Part shown: in pieces, positions 1 to 12,699 of the stretch
Layout: the number at the start of each line of letters is the position of its first letter
Numbering within the stretch: the first letter of the stretch is position 1
Assembly: GCA_030549495.1 (NCBI GenBank)
Contig: JAUIRK010000418.1
Span: 182,812-246,811, forward strand
Length of the DNA: 64,000 bases
Reading direction: 5' to 3'
DNA from: Nectonema munidae
Taxonomy: Eukaryota; Nematomorpha; Nectonematoida; Nectonematidae
Made by a program: the position numbers and the translations under genes
Notes under the pieces: generated by a model
What the model was told of the DNA's origin: nothing
The model's input: the letters and a program-made list of their open reading frames with translations, nothing else
The model's database searches: none

Positions 1-92
1 AACCTTCTTAGAAACATATTGTAATCAACTATAAGTCTGTCCAACCCCTACAAGTCAAACGTAACACCCAGTTAGGACACCGTAACCACATT

Positions 93-219
93 TCCTCTAT
101 GAGGACCAAAATTTTTAAGACTAATTGTCATCTTTTTTTCCAATGGAATTTTATACATTCAAAGCAGACAATTTTCATCTCATGGTACTCCTGTGTCACA
201 TTGGTCCTCAAAGGGTTAA
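93..219. repeat. Foldback MITE, CCTCAAAGGGTTAA family
   Basis: About 127 bp. The right end CCTCAAAGGGTTAA faces a degenerate left end (CCTCTATGAGGACC), and inside are ACTAATTGTC and AAAGCAGACAATT arms around an AT-rich centre. The same layout recurs at 11315, 41937, 48154, 48421 and 48769. It lies just 5' of the Penelope-like remnant, and an open frame runs through both, so that frame's first 40 or so codons are not genuine protein sequence. Confidence 0.75.
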
Positions 220-224
220 AACGC

Positions 225-925
225 AAAATACAAAAATATATAAAGTGCTGCAAACTCCTTATTACACTCAACACTCCAAAACCGAATACACTTCTGAATT
301 TGTTCTCCAATAAACGGAAAATTGAATTCCTACATAAACACACAGATCTTTTTTTCGCAATTACGAAAAATAGATGCCAGGTAAAAAACTCTAAACTCGT
401 TTGCACCCCATGCCAAGAAACATGCATGGGCGAAAGTAAACGATCTATTTATACTTCGACTAAAAGAACACTCCGAGACGCAAAATGTAAATACCGCTCA
501 AAAGTTTTAGGTTTGCATTTCTTCCATTATCATCATAACACCACCCCTTCAAACATATCACTTAAGCTCGAAACCCTCGACACGGCGCCTCGCTCCTTCA
601 AAAAGGAATACTATATCCGCCAGCTACAACCTTTAATAACCCCCCACTTTAACGATTTAACCAAACCTAATATCCTCACACACACCTACACAATGATATT
701 ATCTAGCACATATAAATTTATCTTCCACTAATGCTCTTCGTTCTTCATTATTCATTGTTCACACACATACATATAAGTACCTTTATTAACTTCATCATCA
801 CACATATTATACCTACCTCCATTAATTTTCTGAGTGTTTATATTTAGATAATACCCTTGATAAAGACCGTAATCTCGACGTTTTGAGTAATCTTAAGTTG
901 TCTTTCAATAAAATTTTCCTTTATT
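225..925 (+). mobile_element. Penelope-like element remnant with GIY-YIG endonuclease domain
   Basis: The open frame ending at 731 encodes, from about 370, a GIY-YIG-like domain: VCTPC, then CMGESKRS in place of the usual YIGET-R, a histidine-rich stretch (HFFHYHHN), and KKEYYIRQLQP, which matches the family's conserved E-x-x-YI and trailing P. In Penelope-like retroelements this nuclease follows the reverse transcriptase and nicks the target. No reverse transcriptase part is visible, so this is a 3' remnant. About 120 bp after the stop, the stretch at 855-900 (TTGATAAAGACCG... CGACGTTTTGAG) resembles the conserved tail found after such genes. A GIY-YIG-bearing LINE is an alternative. It looks broken. 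Confidence 0.55.
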
Positions 926-929
926 CACT

Positions 930-3900
930 CCTCACTTTTAATCAATTTTTATCTATAAAATAAAAAGTTGAATAAAATTTTTCAAAACTAAAATTTATTA
1001 AATAATGAGAAAAATAGAGAATTTTTTCGGTTTCACTGCCGCAAAAACTATGAAACCAAAATACACTTTTCTAATGCAGTTTTTTATGCTCTTTCCGAAA
1101 ATGTAATTATTTTTTTTTACAAATGAAAAATAAAAAAGTTATGGCTATTTAAAGTTGTTTATTTCCTATGCATTTGTTAACTTTCGAAAAAAATTATAAA
1201 ATAAAAAATTTAGTTTCATGATAAAGTTGGAAATAAATAAAAATTGTAAAAAAAAAGTTTTAAACGTAATAATGTCTTTGTACGAATTCGTCCTATAGAA
1301 CAATTTGCATGAGACCAATGGCTATTAGACAAATCGGCGTTACACCTATCCTAGCAAACCCAAATATCCCTGATGCGTTTGTTTCGACCTAAAAAATGAT
1401 GCAAAAAAGTCATTCAACGTATTATTGTGTGGGAAATTGCTTTTGTAGAAGATGGGACTCAAAAATGGCGTATCTGGCATGAACAAAAGCTAGAACCACT
1501 CCAATAATGAATACTAATTCAGTTATATTGCTGTTGATTAGAACTTTTTTCATGGCACGAATTGCAGATTTCGTATCTTCCTTTCACGTGAATATAACTT
1601 TAATAGATCGAGGGCTTGCCTTCTTTCTGTATGCAATGATTAGCAGTATGGTATGTGTGAAAGAATGTGCATCCAATAAAATCACTTTGTAGTGTCGCAC
1701 ATTCATGATTTTCAAAGATCACAGCTAATGATGCAGTACGGATAATAGGAATGATGCAATACGGATTAGCTTTACCGAAAATATAATTGCAAATTTCTCT
1801 CACTCAAAAATGTAATTAATTTGAGAATGAGACATTGTTAAAATATGCTTGTATGTGCTTTGTGTATATGTGTGCGTATGTATGCATGCTTTTCTCATTG
1901 GTAATTTATATACTTTGAAGGTACTGCTTTTAATTAAGGTATTGATTTTTATCTTTTAGCTAAATAAGTCGTGAAAATCATGGAATATGCACTTTCATCC
2001 GTATACTCCAACATAATACATTAAGGCAAATACAGAAAGGGCTGAATCACGAGATGCAAGTTTTTATATTAAAAGTAATTATCATTCATAATACAGATAT
2101 GTCCATGTAAAAGAAAATACAACACACTTCATATATCTTTAATATCATCTGTTTCAAAAGGAAAGATAACGCCCAGTATTCTCTTTCTCGATGTAACCCT
2201 TATTTAAGCATTGATCGACTTTTATTACACGCCTTCTTTGGGGGTTGTTGTATGAGATGCCGGTCAATATTTGATACTACAAGATCGTGTTCTCAAATCT
2301 TCTAAACTTCTTTGCCCAATACTAGGGGTCCAATTCGCCTAAAATGTATTTTTTCCTCGAAGTTTTGCATTTTTTGGATGGACCCTTTTATAGCATTCTT
2401 CTAAAGCTTTATGATTTATGCACCACTTTAACCACCACAAGACCACATCCCTCTTTCAACTCTTTGTTTCGCCTATTCAAAGTGCGTTCTGAGTTGTAAA
2501 AGTGTACAATACTTGTATTGTATTTCTTTAATGATATATTTATACAAGTAAAATGCCACATCCTCCAAATTCTTCTTTGTACGCGATTGGTGTTCAAATG
2601 AGAACGAATATTTCTTTGTGCTATCAAAAATTCCCCTAAAAAGCCATCTTTTTACCTAGTTTATTTTAAAGATAAATAAGAATAATAGTAAGAATCGATA
2701 CTTTTATTTGAAGAAAAAACACAACCGATTTCGAAGTATCAACTTCTTCGTAGAGTGTATTATAGTATATAAATTAAAAAATATTTATATTTTTTATTTA
2801 GTTTTTTATTTAGTTAATTATTCATTTAGTTATTTAGGTCCATATATCTCTGTATAATTTTAAATAGAATTTGATGGGAAGTAGGATAGATCTATTTTTG
2901 AATATACAAAATTTCATTTTTTACCTTTGAAATGTCCATTTGACATCAAAGTGTTCTGGAGGGGGATTTATGTTGATAAGCAGGCTTGGTTCAGTCAAAT
3001 TGGATAATTCTTAGAACGCTCAGATTTAATTTTAAGCGCTTCTATAGTCTTCTTTTTAACTAAAGAATTCCAATAATTTTGCCATAAACAGAATATATAT
3101 ATATAAGCAGAATGATATTTTTTGTATTTAACCAAATGTGTAGGTACAAAACCGGAGCGTCTTGTGGACGAAACTGATCTCAACCGGACGGGAAATAGGT
3201 TGATTCATTGGTGTTTTTCAATGACAAGAAGCAAATGAAAAAAATATACCTGACAAATACGCCCTGTTAAATGTTTTTATGTAGCACTCGCCCTTTTTTG
3301 AAAATTAAAAAAATTTATTTAAAAGTTTTTTTTCGTAAATTTTTGAAAACTTCAGCTCTAAATAAGTTTTAAATAACTTCACGTCCTTTTATTCAAAATT
3401 ATTGAAAAGGCGGCAAAAATAACTGCGGATAATTTTTTTGCCTAAATACATTGAATGAGACATCGGTATTTGCCGTTTACTCATAGGCTTTTAAAATGTT
3501 CATATAATCAAAATTTATTGCGACCCGCTAAGCTTTAGATAAACTTCAGAACGACCCGCAACCTAAAAGTTTGTCCACCCCTTAACAAAAAACGTAAAAT
3601 TTTCTTGTATAATTTAAAGGATATTTTCTATAATCTTTAAACACACGTTGAAATTGCTTGAAGGTTTTGTAACTAAAATTTAAAATTAAGGATTAATATT
3701 TGAAAAAATTTTTATTTTTAAAATTTGTTTTTGAAGTTTTACCTTATTAAAACGAACCTTATTATGAAATGATTTTTTACTTTTTAACCTAAAATGTTAT
3801 TAGTTCCTTAGTTTATTGACCTAAAATACTTCACAAAAAGCAAAAATTGATTTACAATTGGTAATTTATGATATTTTTGTTTTATCAGAAAATTGCTTAA

Positions 3901-4200
3901 CTTAATTGACTTCTGTTCTCCCTGACAATAATTACCTATCACAATTGTTTACAAATTTATGTATTGATTTAACGCATCGCGGAAAAGGCAGACAGCAGTA
4001 AGTATTTTGATATAAAGCTAGCAAAAAGCGCCTTTTTCATTAAAAAAAAATAACGCACATGCGTTAATTTGAGTTTTTAGAGCATCAACCTCATCGTTTG
4101 TGTTATACTTTTGGAAATGTATTGCTAGGGTACGCTTATACTTTGATTAAAAAATGCAAACTTTTGGCATTATGTTTCTGATTCGTTTCAATTTTTGAAT
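930..4200. other. AT-rich stretch without recognised gene
   Basis: I see only short open frames with no recognisable protein similarity. The 5' exon or exons of the TMEM181-like gene (start codon and first membrane segment) would be expected here or further left, but I could not identify them. A possible splice donor follows a purine-rich segment near 4000 (GACAGCA then GTAAGT), without a convincing coding frame. Confidence 0.4.
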
Positions 4201-4205
4201 GCTAG

Positions 4206-7200
4206 AATTTCCCAGGGAACTGAGGCATGAATTCAAGGTTCTTTACAAAATGTATCGCTATGATTCGTCCTTACTGTCTTCCAGCGAAAAGGTTGAGATT
4301 ATGCTTGATAAAACAAAAGTTATCAAATGCCATAAAGACGTAACTCTTTCTCTTTATTACTTCTTCCGTATAAATGCCAAATCTTTTTTTTAGGTTTGCC
4401 ATATCGATTCTCTTGTTTACGTTGAATCCCAAAAATTGGCGCCAAAGATTGTTTGTATCTACTTGAAAAATTTCTCCACTTTACCATTCATTCAAAAAGA
4501 CTTCTTATCTTTTTCACTTTCCGTATCTTTTAACATAAAACTTGATAATGATTTAATCCCCTCAATTTGACCCCCTCATCATTTTGTAATGACGCAAATG
4601 ATTTTCTGATTTTAATGTAGTTTTATATCAAATTAATTAATGTTGTCTTCTTTTTCCGGGATCAGATGGGTTAGATTCTTTTTATCATCATCATAATCAT
4701 AATCACAATTTGCTGAATTCATTGGCATCTCAGAAAGTCTGAAACATTTTTCAAACTACCTTTCACACTAGTTATTGTATTTCCCAACATTTGGTGTTTG
4801 GATTAAATGATTAGTTAAAAGTACTTTGGAGTGCTTTCATTGAAAGCATCTAATTGCACCGCTTCCATCGAGTTATGAGCGAAGAAGTTTTAATACTGAA
4901 TTCCAACCCGAAATCTTGGGTTATTTCAAGGCTAGGTATCTAGTAGCGCATCCCTCTTAAGAAATTTTGAAGCCGAACTCAAGAAATTCTGTATCGTGAA
5001 TTGTATCGCTCCATCCTGATAATCTCTTCACAATATGAATGAACCACGCATATTTAACAATAAAAAGATAGAATATCAGATTCTTCATTTTTCGGCTATA
5101 CCGCTATTTTTAAGATTCAAGTATTTCAGTGTATGGGTCTCTAATGTCAATATTTATACAGTATGTATCTATGTCTATACCTTTTCATTTTCAAAATGCG
5201 AAATAGCAAATTCAAAATGGGAACTAGCAAATTCAAAAGGGGAAATGACAAATTCAAAATGGGACTTTTTTTCATTTTTTTGAATAATTTTTTTCATGTT
5301 TTTCTTTCATTCGTTTAAACTTTTGCGAAAGCCTTCATTTGAATGAAAAAAAGTAAACAAATTTGACAAAAAGTTTTTATTCAAATTTTTTGAGAAAATT
5401 TTCACGAGAGATTCAAATTAGCAATTGTAAAATTTGAATAAAATTTTTTTGATAATTCTTCGTTCCATTTTATTCTTCGACAATATGCCAACTCAAAAGT
5501 TGAAAAAAGTTGAATCATTAGATAAAAAAAATCAAATTTTAACAATTTACGAAGCAGACGGTGATTGGAGGGCATTTGCAAAAAGTCTCGGAGTTAAAAA
5601 AACCACTCTTTATAGATCGATCGAAGAGGGAAACAAGCCAGATGGAAGAGGTGGAACTCGAAATACGAAAATTAATGAACAACACAGAAAAATTTTCATA
5701 CAATGTATCGAATCCAATCCGAGAATATATCTATCACATATCAAAAGTCAATTTACCGAAAAGTTTTCCTTTGAAATTTGGAAAGAAAGCATTAGACGTC
5801 ACCTTGACCTATTACTGTAAACTTTGAAAAAAGTTCGCTTTGAACCAGAAAGGGCTAATTCACTCATAAATAAAGAAAAAAGAAAAAAGTTTGTTGTCGA
5901 GTTTCTGGAACAACAATCTGAGGGAAAAACCATTTTGTTTATGGATGAAATAAATTTTAATATACACATTTAAAGAAATCAAGGTCGATCAAAACGAGGC
6001 CTCAGATGCTCCGTGGCCGCTGCAGCTTCAAAGGGAGCAAACTTTCATTTGATAGGTGCAATTAGCTCTTTTGGGTTAGTGAAAATTTCGTCAAAACCAC
6101 CCTGAGGAAAAACCCTAGAGCTACACCAAGTTCATGTTGTGTTGGTTATGGACAATGCTCCTTGCCACTCGGGTATTGAAAATATTTTAAACGAAGAATT
6201 TTCTCTTCATAAAATTCTGTGTTTGGGGCTATATAGCTCAATGCTGAATCCGATCGAATCAATTTGGAGTAAAGTGAAAGCCAGGGTCAAAAAGGAGTGG
6301 GCTGAAATATCAAGTGAGATTTTATATCATTCAGATCGAGGCGGCTTGTGAATAATGGAATTTAGAACAAAAAAACTGGAAAAAATGGTTGCTTTGGCAG
6401 TCGATGAGATAAATCCTTCTTTATGCTCAAATTCTATTGCCAAAATTCAGCTTTTTTTTCTTGGTGTTTTAAATTGTGCTGATGTTCAATTTTCATTTTT
6501 TTTTGTTTTGATATCATATAAACTTGTTCGAAAACTTCTATTTTTATGAAATATGTTTAAAAATATAATCAGAAACTCAATAAAAGTTCTAATAATTATT
6601 CAAAAAAATGGAAAAAAAAGTCCCATTTTGATTTTGCTATTTTTCACTTTGAATTTGCTATTTCCCATTTTGAATTTGCTATTTCCCATTGTGAAGATGA
6701 AAAGGTATATATGTTTTTTGTGCCAGGCGTGTATTAATGAAATAAATAGAAAAGTTTGTGTCAATAATATCAAAAAATGTACATATAAATGTATGCATGT
6801 ACGTTTGCGCTAACACTAAACCTAACCTCAAGCCCAGCACTAACTCTAATACTAACTTTAATACTAGCACTAATGCTAATTCTACACTAATCTTAATCCT
6901 GAATATATTTTTCCAAAACTTTGCACATTAAGACGCATTTAGAAATTGGTTGAGGTTAGCGGCAGAGTGAAAATTTAGTCTTGGAAATTCAATAATTCAA
7001 TGAATAATTAGTTTGTAAAACACATAGATATGTATGGAAAAAAATATTTGTCGTCAACCGCATGGCTTCCTTCACCATTGTGACCATTACTATAATCTGT
7101 CCAGCTTTTGAAGAATTCAAGATGTATTCATTTATTAATACCTGTTTTTAAAGTTGTTCCCTTCAAATTGATTCTCCGTAAATGAGCTATTTAAGCATTT

Positions 7201-10200
7201 CACATGAAAATTATGTAGATAAAAGAATATCTATTGCCTGATTCACTCTCAATACCTGATTCCAAGTCCTTCACTTGCCCATTTCACAACGGTGCAGTTT
7301 AGCCTCAACCTTACTTAGCAGCTTCTATGATATGATCTTGCATAGATCCTTATACATTTTCGTTATATTTAGCTCATTTCAATCAATAGCAATTTTGTAA
7401 TTCTCGCCATTTGGATTAAATTCTCTCTACTTCTCATTAACGTTTTGACTGGAGTATCTTTTTAAATGCTTTGTACATTTTCTTGTATTAAAACCTTTTT
7501 TAAATTTCAGTTTGTTTTTTTGAAATCATTAAACTTTACCGTTTTCGAAGATATGATCATGGAACAAAAAATGCTTCTACTCCTTATTTCTCTATTAGTT
7601 TTTTATAATGGTAATTCCAAATCTTTTTAATTAGATTTTCTATTATATATTTATTTGTGAAAATGAAGACGCACATTTATTTTCATGCACATGTGGTAAC
7701 GGTACTTTAGATTTTTTTTCTCGAGCAAGCAGAGTTTGCGTCGTTAATATCCGAGCCTCGTGTAAGTAAATGAACAATTATTGTGTATTATAAAATGGTT
7801 CTTACTAATTTATAAACTTGTTATAGCTTGTCATTGATGGATATAGAATTCCGCCGTTATAACGCAATACCATTAGGGCAAGAAATGTAATAGCTTTATA
7901 ACTGCATCGTGATATCCTACTGTCGAAAACCTCTATCGTCATGTTTAAAGTGGCACACAGAAAAATTATTACAAACGTTTTTGTGGGGCACATATGTTCA
8001 CAACAGAAATGGGCAAGTTTTCATTTACCGAAAATTTTCACAATTATTCTTTTTAGCGAATTTCTTACTTCAAAATTTTTTATTATTATCATTAAATTTT
8101 GAGCGGATATGAATATTCTGACTTTGTACTTTCTAAGTAGGCGCTTTTACGCCTCCAAAATGAAGTCAAATAGTTGAATTGTGAGTGTAATCTACCTTCG
8201 AAGCGTGAGGAAGGTTCTCAGCTCTTGAAGCATCTTTATTCCACCTTGATGTGATATTATATTTGTAGTTAAATCAATCCCACGTGCTACCAGTATCCTT
8301 TAAATGTTTCCTCTTTCGTCCTCTTTGTTAATATTTAAAGTTGGCTTTTGAATTCATTTTTATTTCGAATTTTTCTTATTCTTTTAGATTGAATTCAGTT
8401 GATCTCTGAGTGAAACGTGCCTGAATCTCTTTTTATATTTTTTCGTATTTTAGATCCATTTTTTGTTTGTCAGTTCTTGTTTGCAAGTCCAGTGTTCAAA
8501 GTTGTCTCGCTTATTCTACAAAATGTGTTCTTCCTTTTCATCCTCTACTATTGGCTACTCTTATATGACTTTAAATGCCATAAGGTAACCCTGAGTTTAG
8601 TTTTATTTACACACGTTATTACAAGACTTGTTTTTTGGCTCCTTGAAGGCGTTGGAACTATTCGCTTCTCTCTGATGAATCTATTCGCTAACTTGCTTTA
8701 TATTCAAAATTTGGTAGAAGGAAAGAAAGCATTTATTTATGAAGTATAAGGGACTTCATTCAATTTATACCTATTTTTGAAAGTTACTTAAAAACACATT
8801 TCATCGGAGTTACGAAGACTAAAGGAAATCATAAGTGCCTTTAAAATTTTAAATAAGTGTAAGACGGTAAGACAAACGGCTAATTAATCGCTGGTAGAAG
8901 AAGCAAGGTAGTGGCAAAATTGCTCCGTTAGAAAATGATAGAAGTGACACGAGAAAAGGAGGCCTTAAATCAGAAGATGTATATGATGGAGTATTCATTA
9001 GAAATGTATTCATTTAATAATGAATAAATATTATACCTGTTGTTAAAGTTGTTCCATTCAAATTGATTCTTTATTCTCATTATTTTGATGGAAACCCATT
9101 ATACCCTTCCTTGCATTAACTTCTATTTACCAATAACTGACGGATATTCTATTAATTTGTTCGTGTATTGTAAATAAAAAAAATCGGCGATGACCTTAAA
9201 CTCCCTATTTTTTATCGTGACCCTTACCAAATGACCGATTTTTCGAAAATAAACACCAGTTATAAACAACAATCGTTGCTTTAATTGCAGGCAATGCATG
9301 TAGGTCAACATATGCAGCAATGCTCCTTTAGCCCTCTACAAATAAAAATTTCGTGCCACATTTTGGTATACATATATAATATAACTATATATCTTGTTTT
9401 GTTTATTTACTTTCAAAGATAACTTCATTTTCTCAGCTATTCAAAGGATACATGCCGAAGTTTCTTATTTCCTTGTGTATTGCCTTCTTGCGACTTTGCA
9501 TATCGATTTCCTCCTATCAACATCTACACAATCCTGTTTTAGATTTTTATGCAATTTCTTTAAAGGTATTTTTACGATTTTTCTTTATATATATATAAAT
9601 TTAAGAATTCCTCATTATTATCTATTTTGACCGCTTAACGAACAGATTTTAATCAAACGATAAATAATGTAGGCAGAAGATATGTTTTAAAAAGCATACG
9701 CAGACGATTCTTATTTCTGTAAAGTCGAGACTTGTGGACTCACGTCGTTAACCGGCTAATGAATTTAACTTTCCAATTCTTGCTCTCCTAACATCTTATG
9801 TATATATGTTACAGTAAGATATAATGTTAGAGTATATGTGTTACCAAAGGATTTCATGAACCGAAAACGTTCAAAAAATTAATGATATCACTATTACGTA
9901 GAGCTTTGGGATTCCCAGACTTCATAAAATACCTGGAGTGTCATGCGTCAATTCCCGACGGATTTAAAGGTCTTCTTGAAATTCCTGAGCGAAACCATGA
10001 TATGACGAATTTTTCGAAATTTTCACAACTTTCATGTCTTTTAGAGATGAATTGAGCGCCATTTTAAGCCATTCATTTACACTCATAAAAATTAGAGTAG
10101 TAAAAGTTTCTCAGGAAAATCAAATTTTCCGTACTCAAAATGTCTTATTAGTTTTTAATTTTTCGATGTCTTGTTTTAAATTTTTTGGACCTCATGAAAA

Positions 10201-12606
10201 ATTTCCGCCGAATCGATTTCTTCTCATGAGTTTCTAGCGTTGTAAATTATCGAAACTTAATTAATTCTTCTCCGAAATAACACCGAAAATTCTAGAGTAA
10301 AAACTTTTTGGAAGACCTCTTTTTTATATGAGTTTATTTCGGCTCTTTTAAAAAGTAAAGCTTAAAAGTTATGCACTAAGTTTGAGAGTAACGAAATAAA
10401 AGTTTTTAAAATTTAACTAGAGTACATTTTTTAACTACAGCAAATAATAATGCCAAAACTTTCAGCAAAATTAAAAAAAGCTACGCACTGTGTGTGTATT
10501 CAAAATAATGATAATGAAGATACAACATTTTTAGAACACATGAAAAGACATAAATCATGATACTACGCCGTGATGCTAGCGTAATACTGCTATTATTATT
10601 AGTCAGACCTCGTTTATCTCACACTGTTGGTTTTACGCATATTCTTGCTGGATTAACGAAATTTCACCCAGTGTATGGAATTTATAAAGATGCAATACCT
10701 GAAACCAAAATTTTATTTAATATGTATACTATTTATGCTTAATGTGAAAAAAATCTTTCACAAATGATTACTTCAACTTCTATAAGATATGAGAAAAGTA
10801 AAGAAATTAGTGCGTCGTCAATGCATTATTATCTTTAGGTATAAACTAAAATTCATCGACAAACATAAGGAAAATATTGGACTCCCTTTGTGAGCAAGTA
10901 TGCACCACAGTCAAACTTAAAAATGTATTATGAGAAAAATTCGAATGTAATTCTTTCCTGCCTTCTCTTTTAGTTCATATCGCTGTACTGGTTTTTGGTT
11001 ACTGTATACCTACTCTATTTACTGTTTCTTGTGAAGAAGTCATTTCAAGAATTTCAATTCCTCTTCTACTTCACTTGTATGCTTATATTTCTCTTTTTCA
11101 CATCTTTCTCCATAACTTTAATCACAGTCTTTTAATTAATAATCCATTCCATCCCAGAGAAAGCAGACGCGATTTGTAATTTGATATAAAAACCTAAGAT
11201 CAAGATATCGTCTGCATCATTTTGAACTGACGATGGGATGATATGGGTTAAAAAATCTTCCCGCGTATCCTTTTGACCGCGATCGAAAATCAGAATAAGA
11301 TTCAGTTGCATCATTTAACCTTGAGGATCAGTGTTATGCCGGTCTCCTTAGAAATGAAAATCGTCTGCTTTAAATATATAAAAAGTTTCTTATAAATTCT
11401 GGTCCTCAAAGGGTAAAGCTCTGATTTTTTTTTTAATTTATCAAGATGAATGTAATTAGCAGAGTGCCTAGACCAGGGATCCTCAAACTTTTTAACCCGT
11501 CGATCTCTTCATAGATTATTATTTACTTTCTTCTCAACCCCCCGACTAGTTTAATAAAAATATTAAATCATTTTTAACATTTCTGATGATGAGCATTAGT
11601 ATATGATAATAATTTACCCCTAAAATAATATTTTCTTCTTTGCTTATATACATTAGACGTTACTTTCATGACTATCTCGATTTTTTCCTGTCTTAGAAAT
11701 TTAATTGATTTTCCATAACATAACCGACCCCTAGATAACTCTCTCTTTTCAACAGAATTAAAGTCTAATTTTTTAACGTGTAATGCATTTTTCCAGGAAT
11801 ATAAAAGAGCTCAATTTAGTAGAATGAATTGAATAAAATAAAAGAATATTAGTATAGGCCAATACAAAGTAAAAAATAAGTGTAGAATCCACTACTTCAA
11901 TGAATAGTGTATAATTCTTAGACTAATTTTTATTTATATTTCCAAATTTTGTGCCATATCTTATTTTAGTCTTTGGTGTAAAGTTTTTAGTACCGCTGAT
12001 AACTTATTCGGAGTTATATCTAGCTAAAAGTTGTATTTAATTTTTAGGTTAGTTAATTAAAAATTTTGTTGTTTGACAGTTAATTCCTTTGAATGAAAAT
12101 AAAATAATTTTAACTAGTATAAATTTGTTTGTTTATTAGATAGTATTCATTTAATAAATATATTTATGCTTATTTTAAAAAAATTTCAATAATAATACAA
12201 AGTAACTGACTAATCTATATGACTAAAAGTGTTAAAATTACCTCTGCTAAGCGTTTTCAAGGGTTAATATCTGCGTTACATTGATTTTTTGAATGGTTAA
12301 GGTCTACGCCTCAAATGCTACACCGTCTTCTTATTGGTTTATATTCTTGGCCTAATTTGCACGTCCCTCTATGCGTCCACGCTTATTCGAGAATCGTCTA
12401 TCCTCTTTCAGTTTGCTTACCTCCCATTCAACTCCCTAAAGCACTGGCACACTGTTTCTCGGGTGGATCTTTTCTACGCAATCTCTTCCAATTTGTACAT
12501 CCTTTTGCAAGCCTATCTCTACTCCTGCACCAACAAGCATCGTATCTATCCCTTACTTTTCTTAGAAATGTCAAAGGTAAACGCCAGAGAAGAAGAGGGG
12601 ATATAA
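4206..12606 (+). CDS. TMEM181: TMEM181-like multi-pass membrane protein (spliced, 5' end missing)
   Basis: Exons read by eye: 4206-4339, 4394-4522, 7373-7453, 7511-7610, 8454-8584, 9437-9565, 10974-11076 and 12302-12606 (or a splice at 12576). Each joining phase agrees. The predicted chain follows my recollection of vertebrate TMEM181: a two-Cys extracellular strand (KCHKDVC), then ILAIWIKF against LEIWFRF, then MEQKMLLLLISLLVFYND followed directly by PFF. Later comes MPKFLISL with LHNP, then YLLYLLFLVKKSF, and finally LRLKCYTVFLLVY leading into LFYAISSNLYILL. IWIKF to EQK is 35 residues in both, with no gap. The product should be a seven-helix membrane protein of the GOLD/Wntless-like group. 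About 60-80 N-terminal residues were not found, and the acidic C-terminal tail of vertebrates is replaced by MSKVNAREEEGI and a TAA. Introns hold a Tc1/mariner element and MITEs. The first two exons are less certain than the rest. Confidence 0.8.
5178..6707 (+). mobile_element. Tc1/mariner-superfamily DD34E transposon with iterated terminal repeats
   Basis: Inverted ends of about 110 bp match from ACCTTTTCAT inwards, flanked by TA or TATA. Each arm consists of three to four copies of a roughly 21-bp unit, GAAATAGCAAATTCAAAATGG, followed by GGGACTTTTTTTC. The element is about 1.5 kb and sits in the TMEM181 intron between exons 4394-4522 and 7373-7453. It holds a decayed transposase, listed separately. 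Confidence 0.85.
5485..6549 (+). pseudogene. DD34E Tc1/mariner-type transposase, broken
   Basis: Starts at ATG 5485 (MPTQKLKKVE). An N-terminal helix-turn-helix (WRAFAKSLGVKKTTLYRS) is followed by a linker. The catalytic domain then shows FMDEINFNI (first Asp), VMDNAPCHSG (second Asp, near 6151) and NPIESIWSKVK (Glu, near 6256), with 34 residues between the second Asp and the Glu. In-frame TAA codons fall at 5818-5820 and 5971-5973, and a frame change with loss of roughly 30 residues lies near 6090-6130 before the second Asp. It is therefore not functional as read. The product would have cut and joined element ends at TA sites. Confidence 0.85.
7127..7185 (+). repeat. Intronic segment duplicated at about 9003-9070
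   Basis: TGTATTCATTTATTAATACC and the following GTTGTTCC-TTCAAATTGATTCT recur with small changes about 1.9 kb downstream in another TMEM181 intron. It may be a local duplication or two copies of a short repeat. No termini were recognised. Confidence 0.5.
9631..9757. repeat. Foldback MITE, TTAACCCATTAACG-like family (diverged)
   Basis: Begins CCGCTTAACGAAC and ends CACGTCGTTAACCGGCTAA. Inside are AAACGATAAA and GCAGACGATT arms, then TGTAAAGTCGA. The best-preserved relative is at 60913-61052. It lies in the TMEM181 intron just after exon 9437-9565. Confidence 0.6.
11120..11300. repeat. MITE-like inverted segment with GCAGACG / CGTCTGC arms
   Basis: CATCCCAGAGAAAGCAGACG faces TATCGTCTGC... GATGGGATG around AATTTGATATAAAA. 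Related sequence occurs near 32040-32120 and 34090-34160. It lies in the last TMEM181 intron. Confidence 0.5.
11315..11417. repeat. Foldback MITE, CCTCAAAGGGTTAA family
   Basis: Left end TTTAACCTTGAGGATCAGTG, right end CTGGTCCTCAAAGGGTAAAG, with AAAATCGTCTGCTTTAAATA between. Same family as 48154-48281. Inside the last TMEM181 intron. Confidence 0.7.
11474..11520 (+). repeat. Solitary hAT-like terminus
   Basis: CAGGGATCCTCAAACTTTTT, followed by AACCCGTCGATCTCTTC, is typical of hAT left ends (CAG-GG-T-CTCAA). The matching right end was not found in the following kilobase, so the element's extent is unknown. Confidence 0.45.
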
Positions 12607-12699
12607 TTGAAGTGTGTGTTACTTCGTTACTTATGACTTTTTTAAGAGGATTTCAGGCTAACTGCTTTGAAGTGTCCATCTTAATACATGTAAGAATCT

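Noticed and set aside
10557-10742. 61-residue frame with a hydrophobic start
   Set aside because: No similarity, no splice logic, and it lies within a TMEM181 intron.
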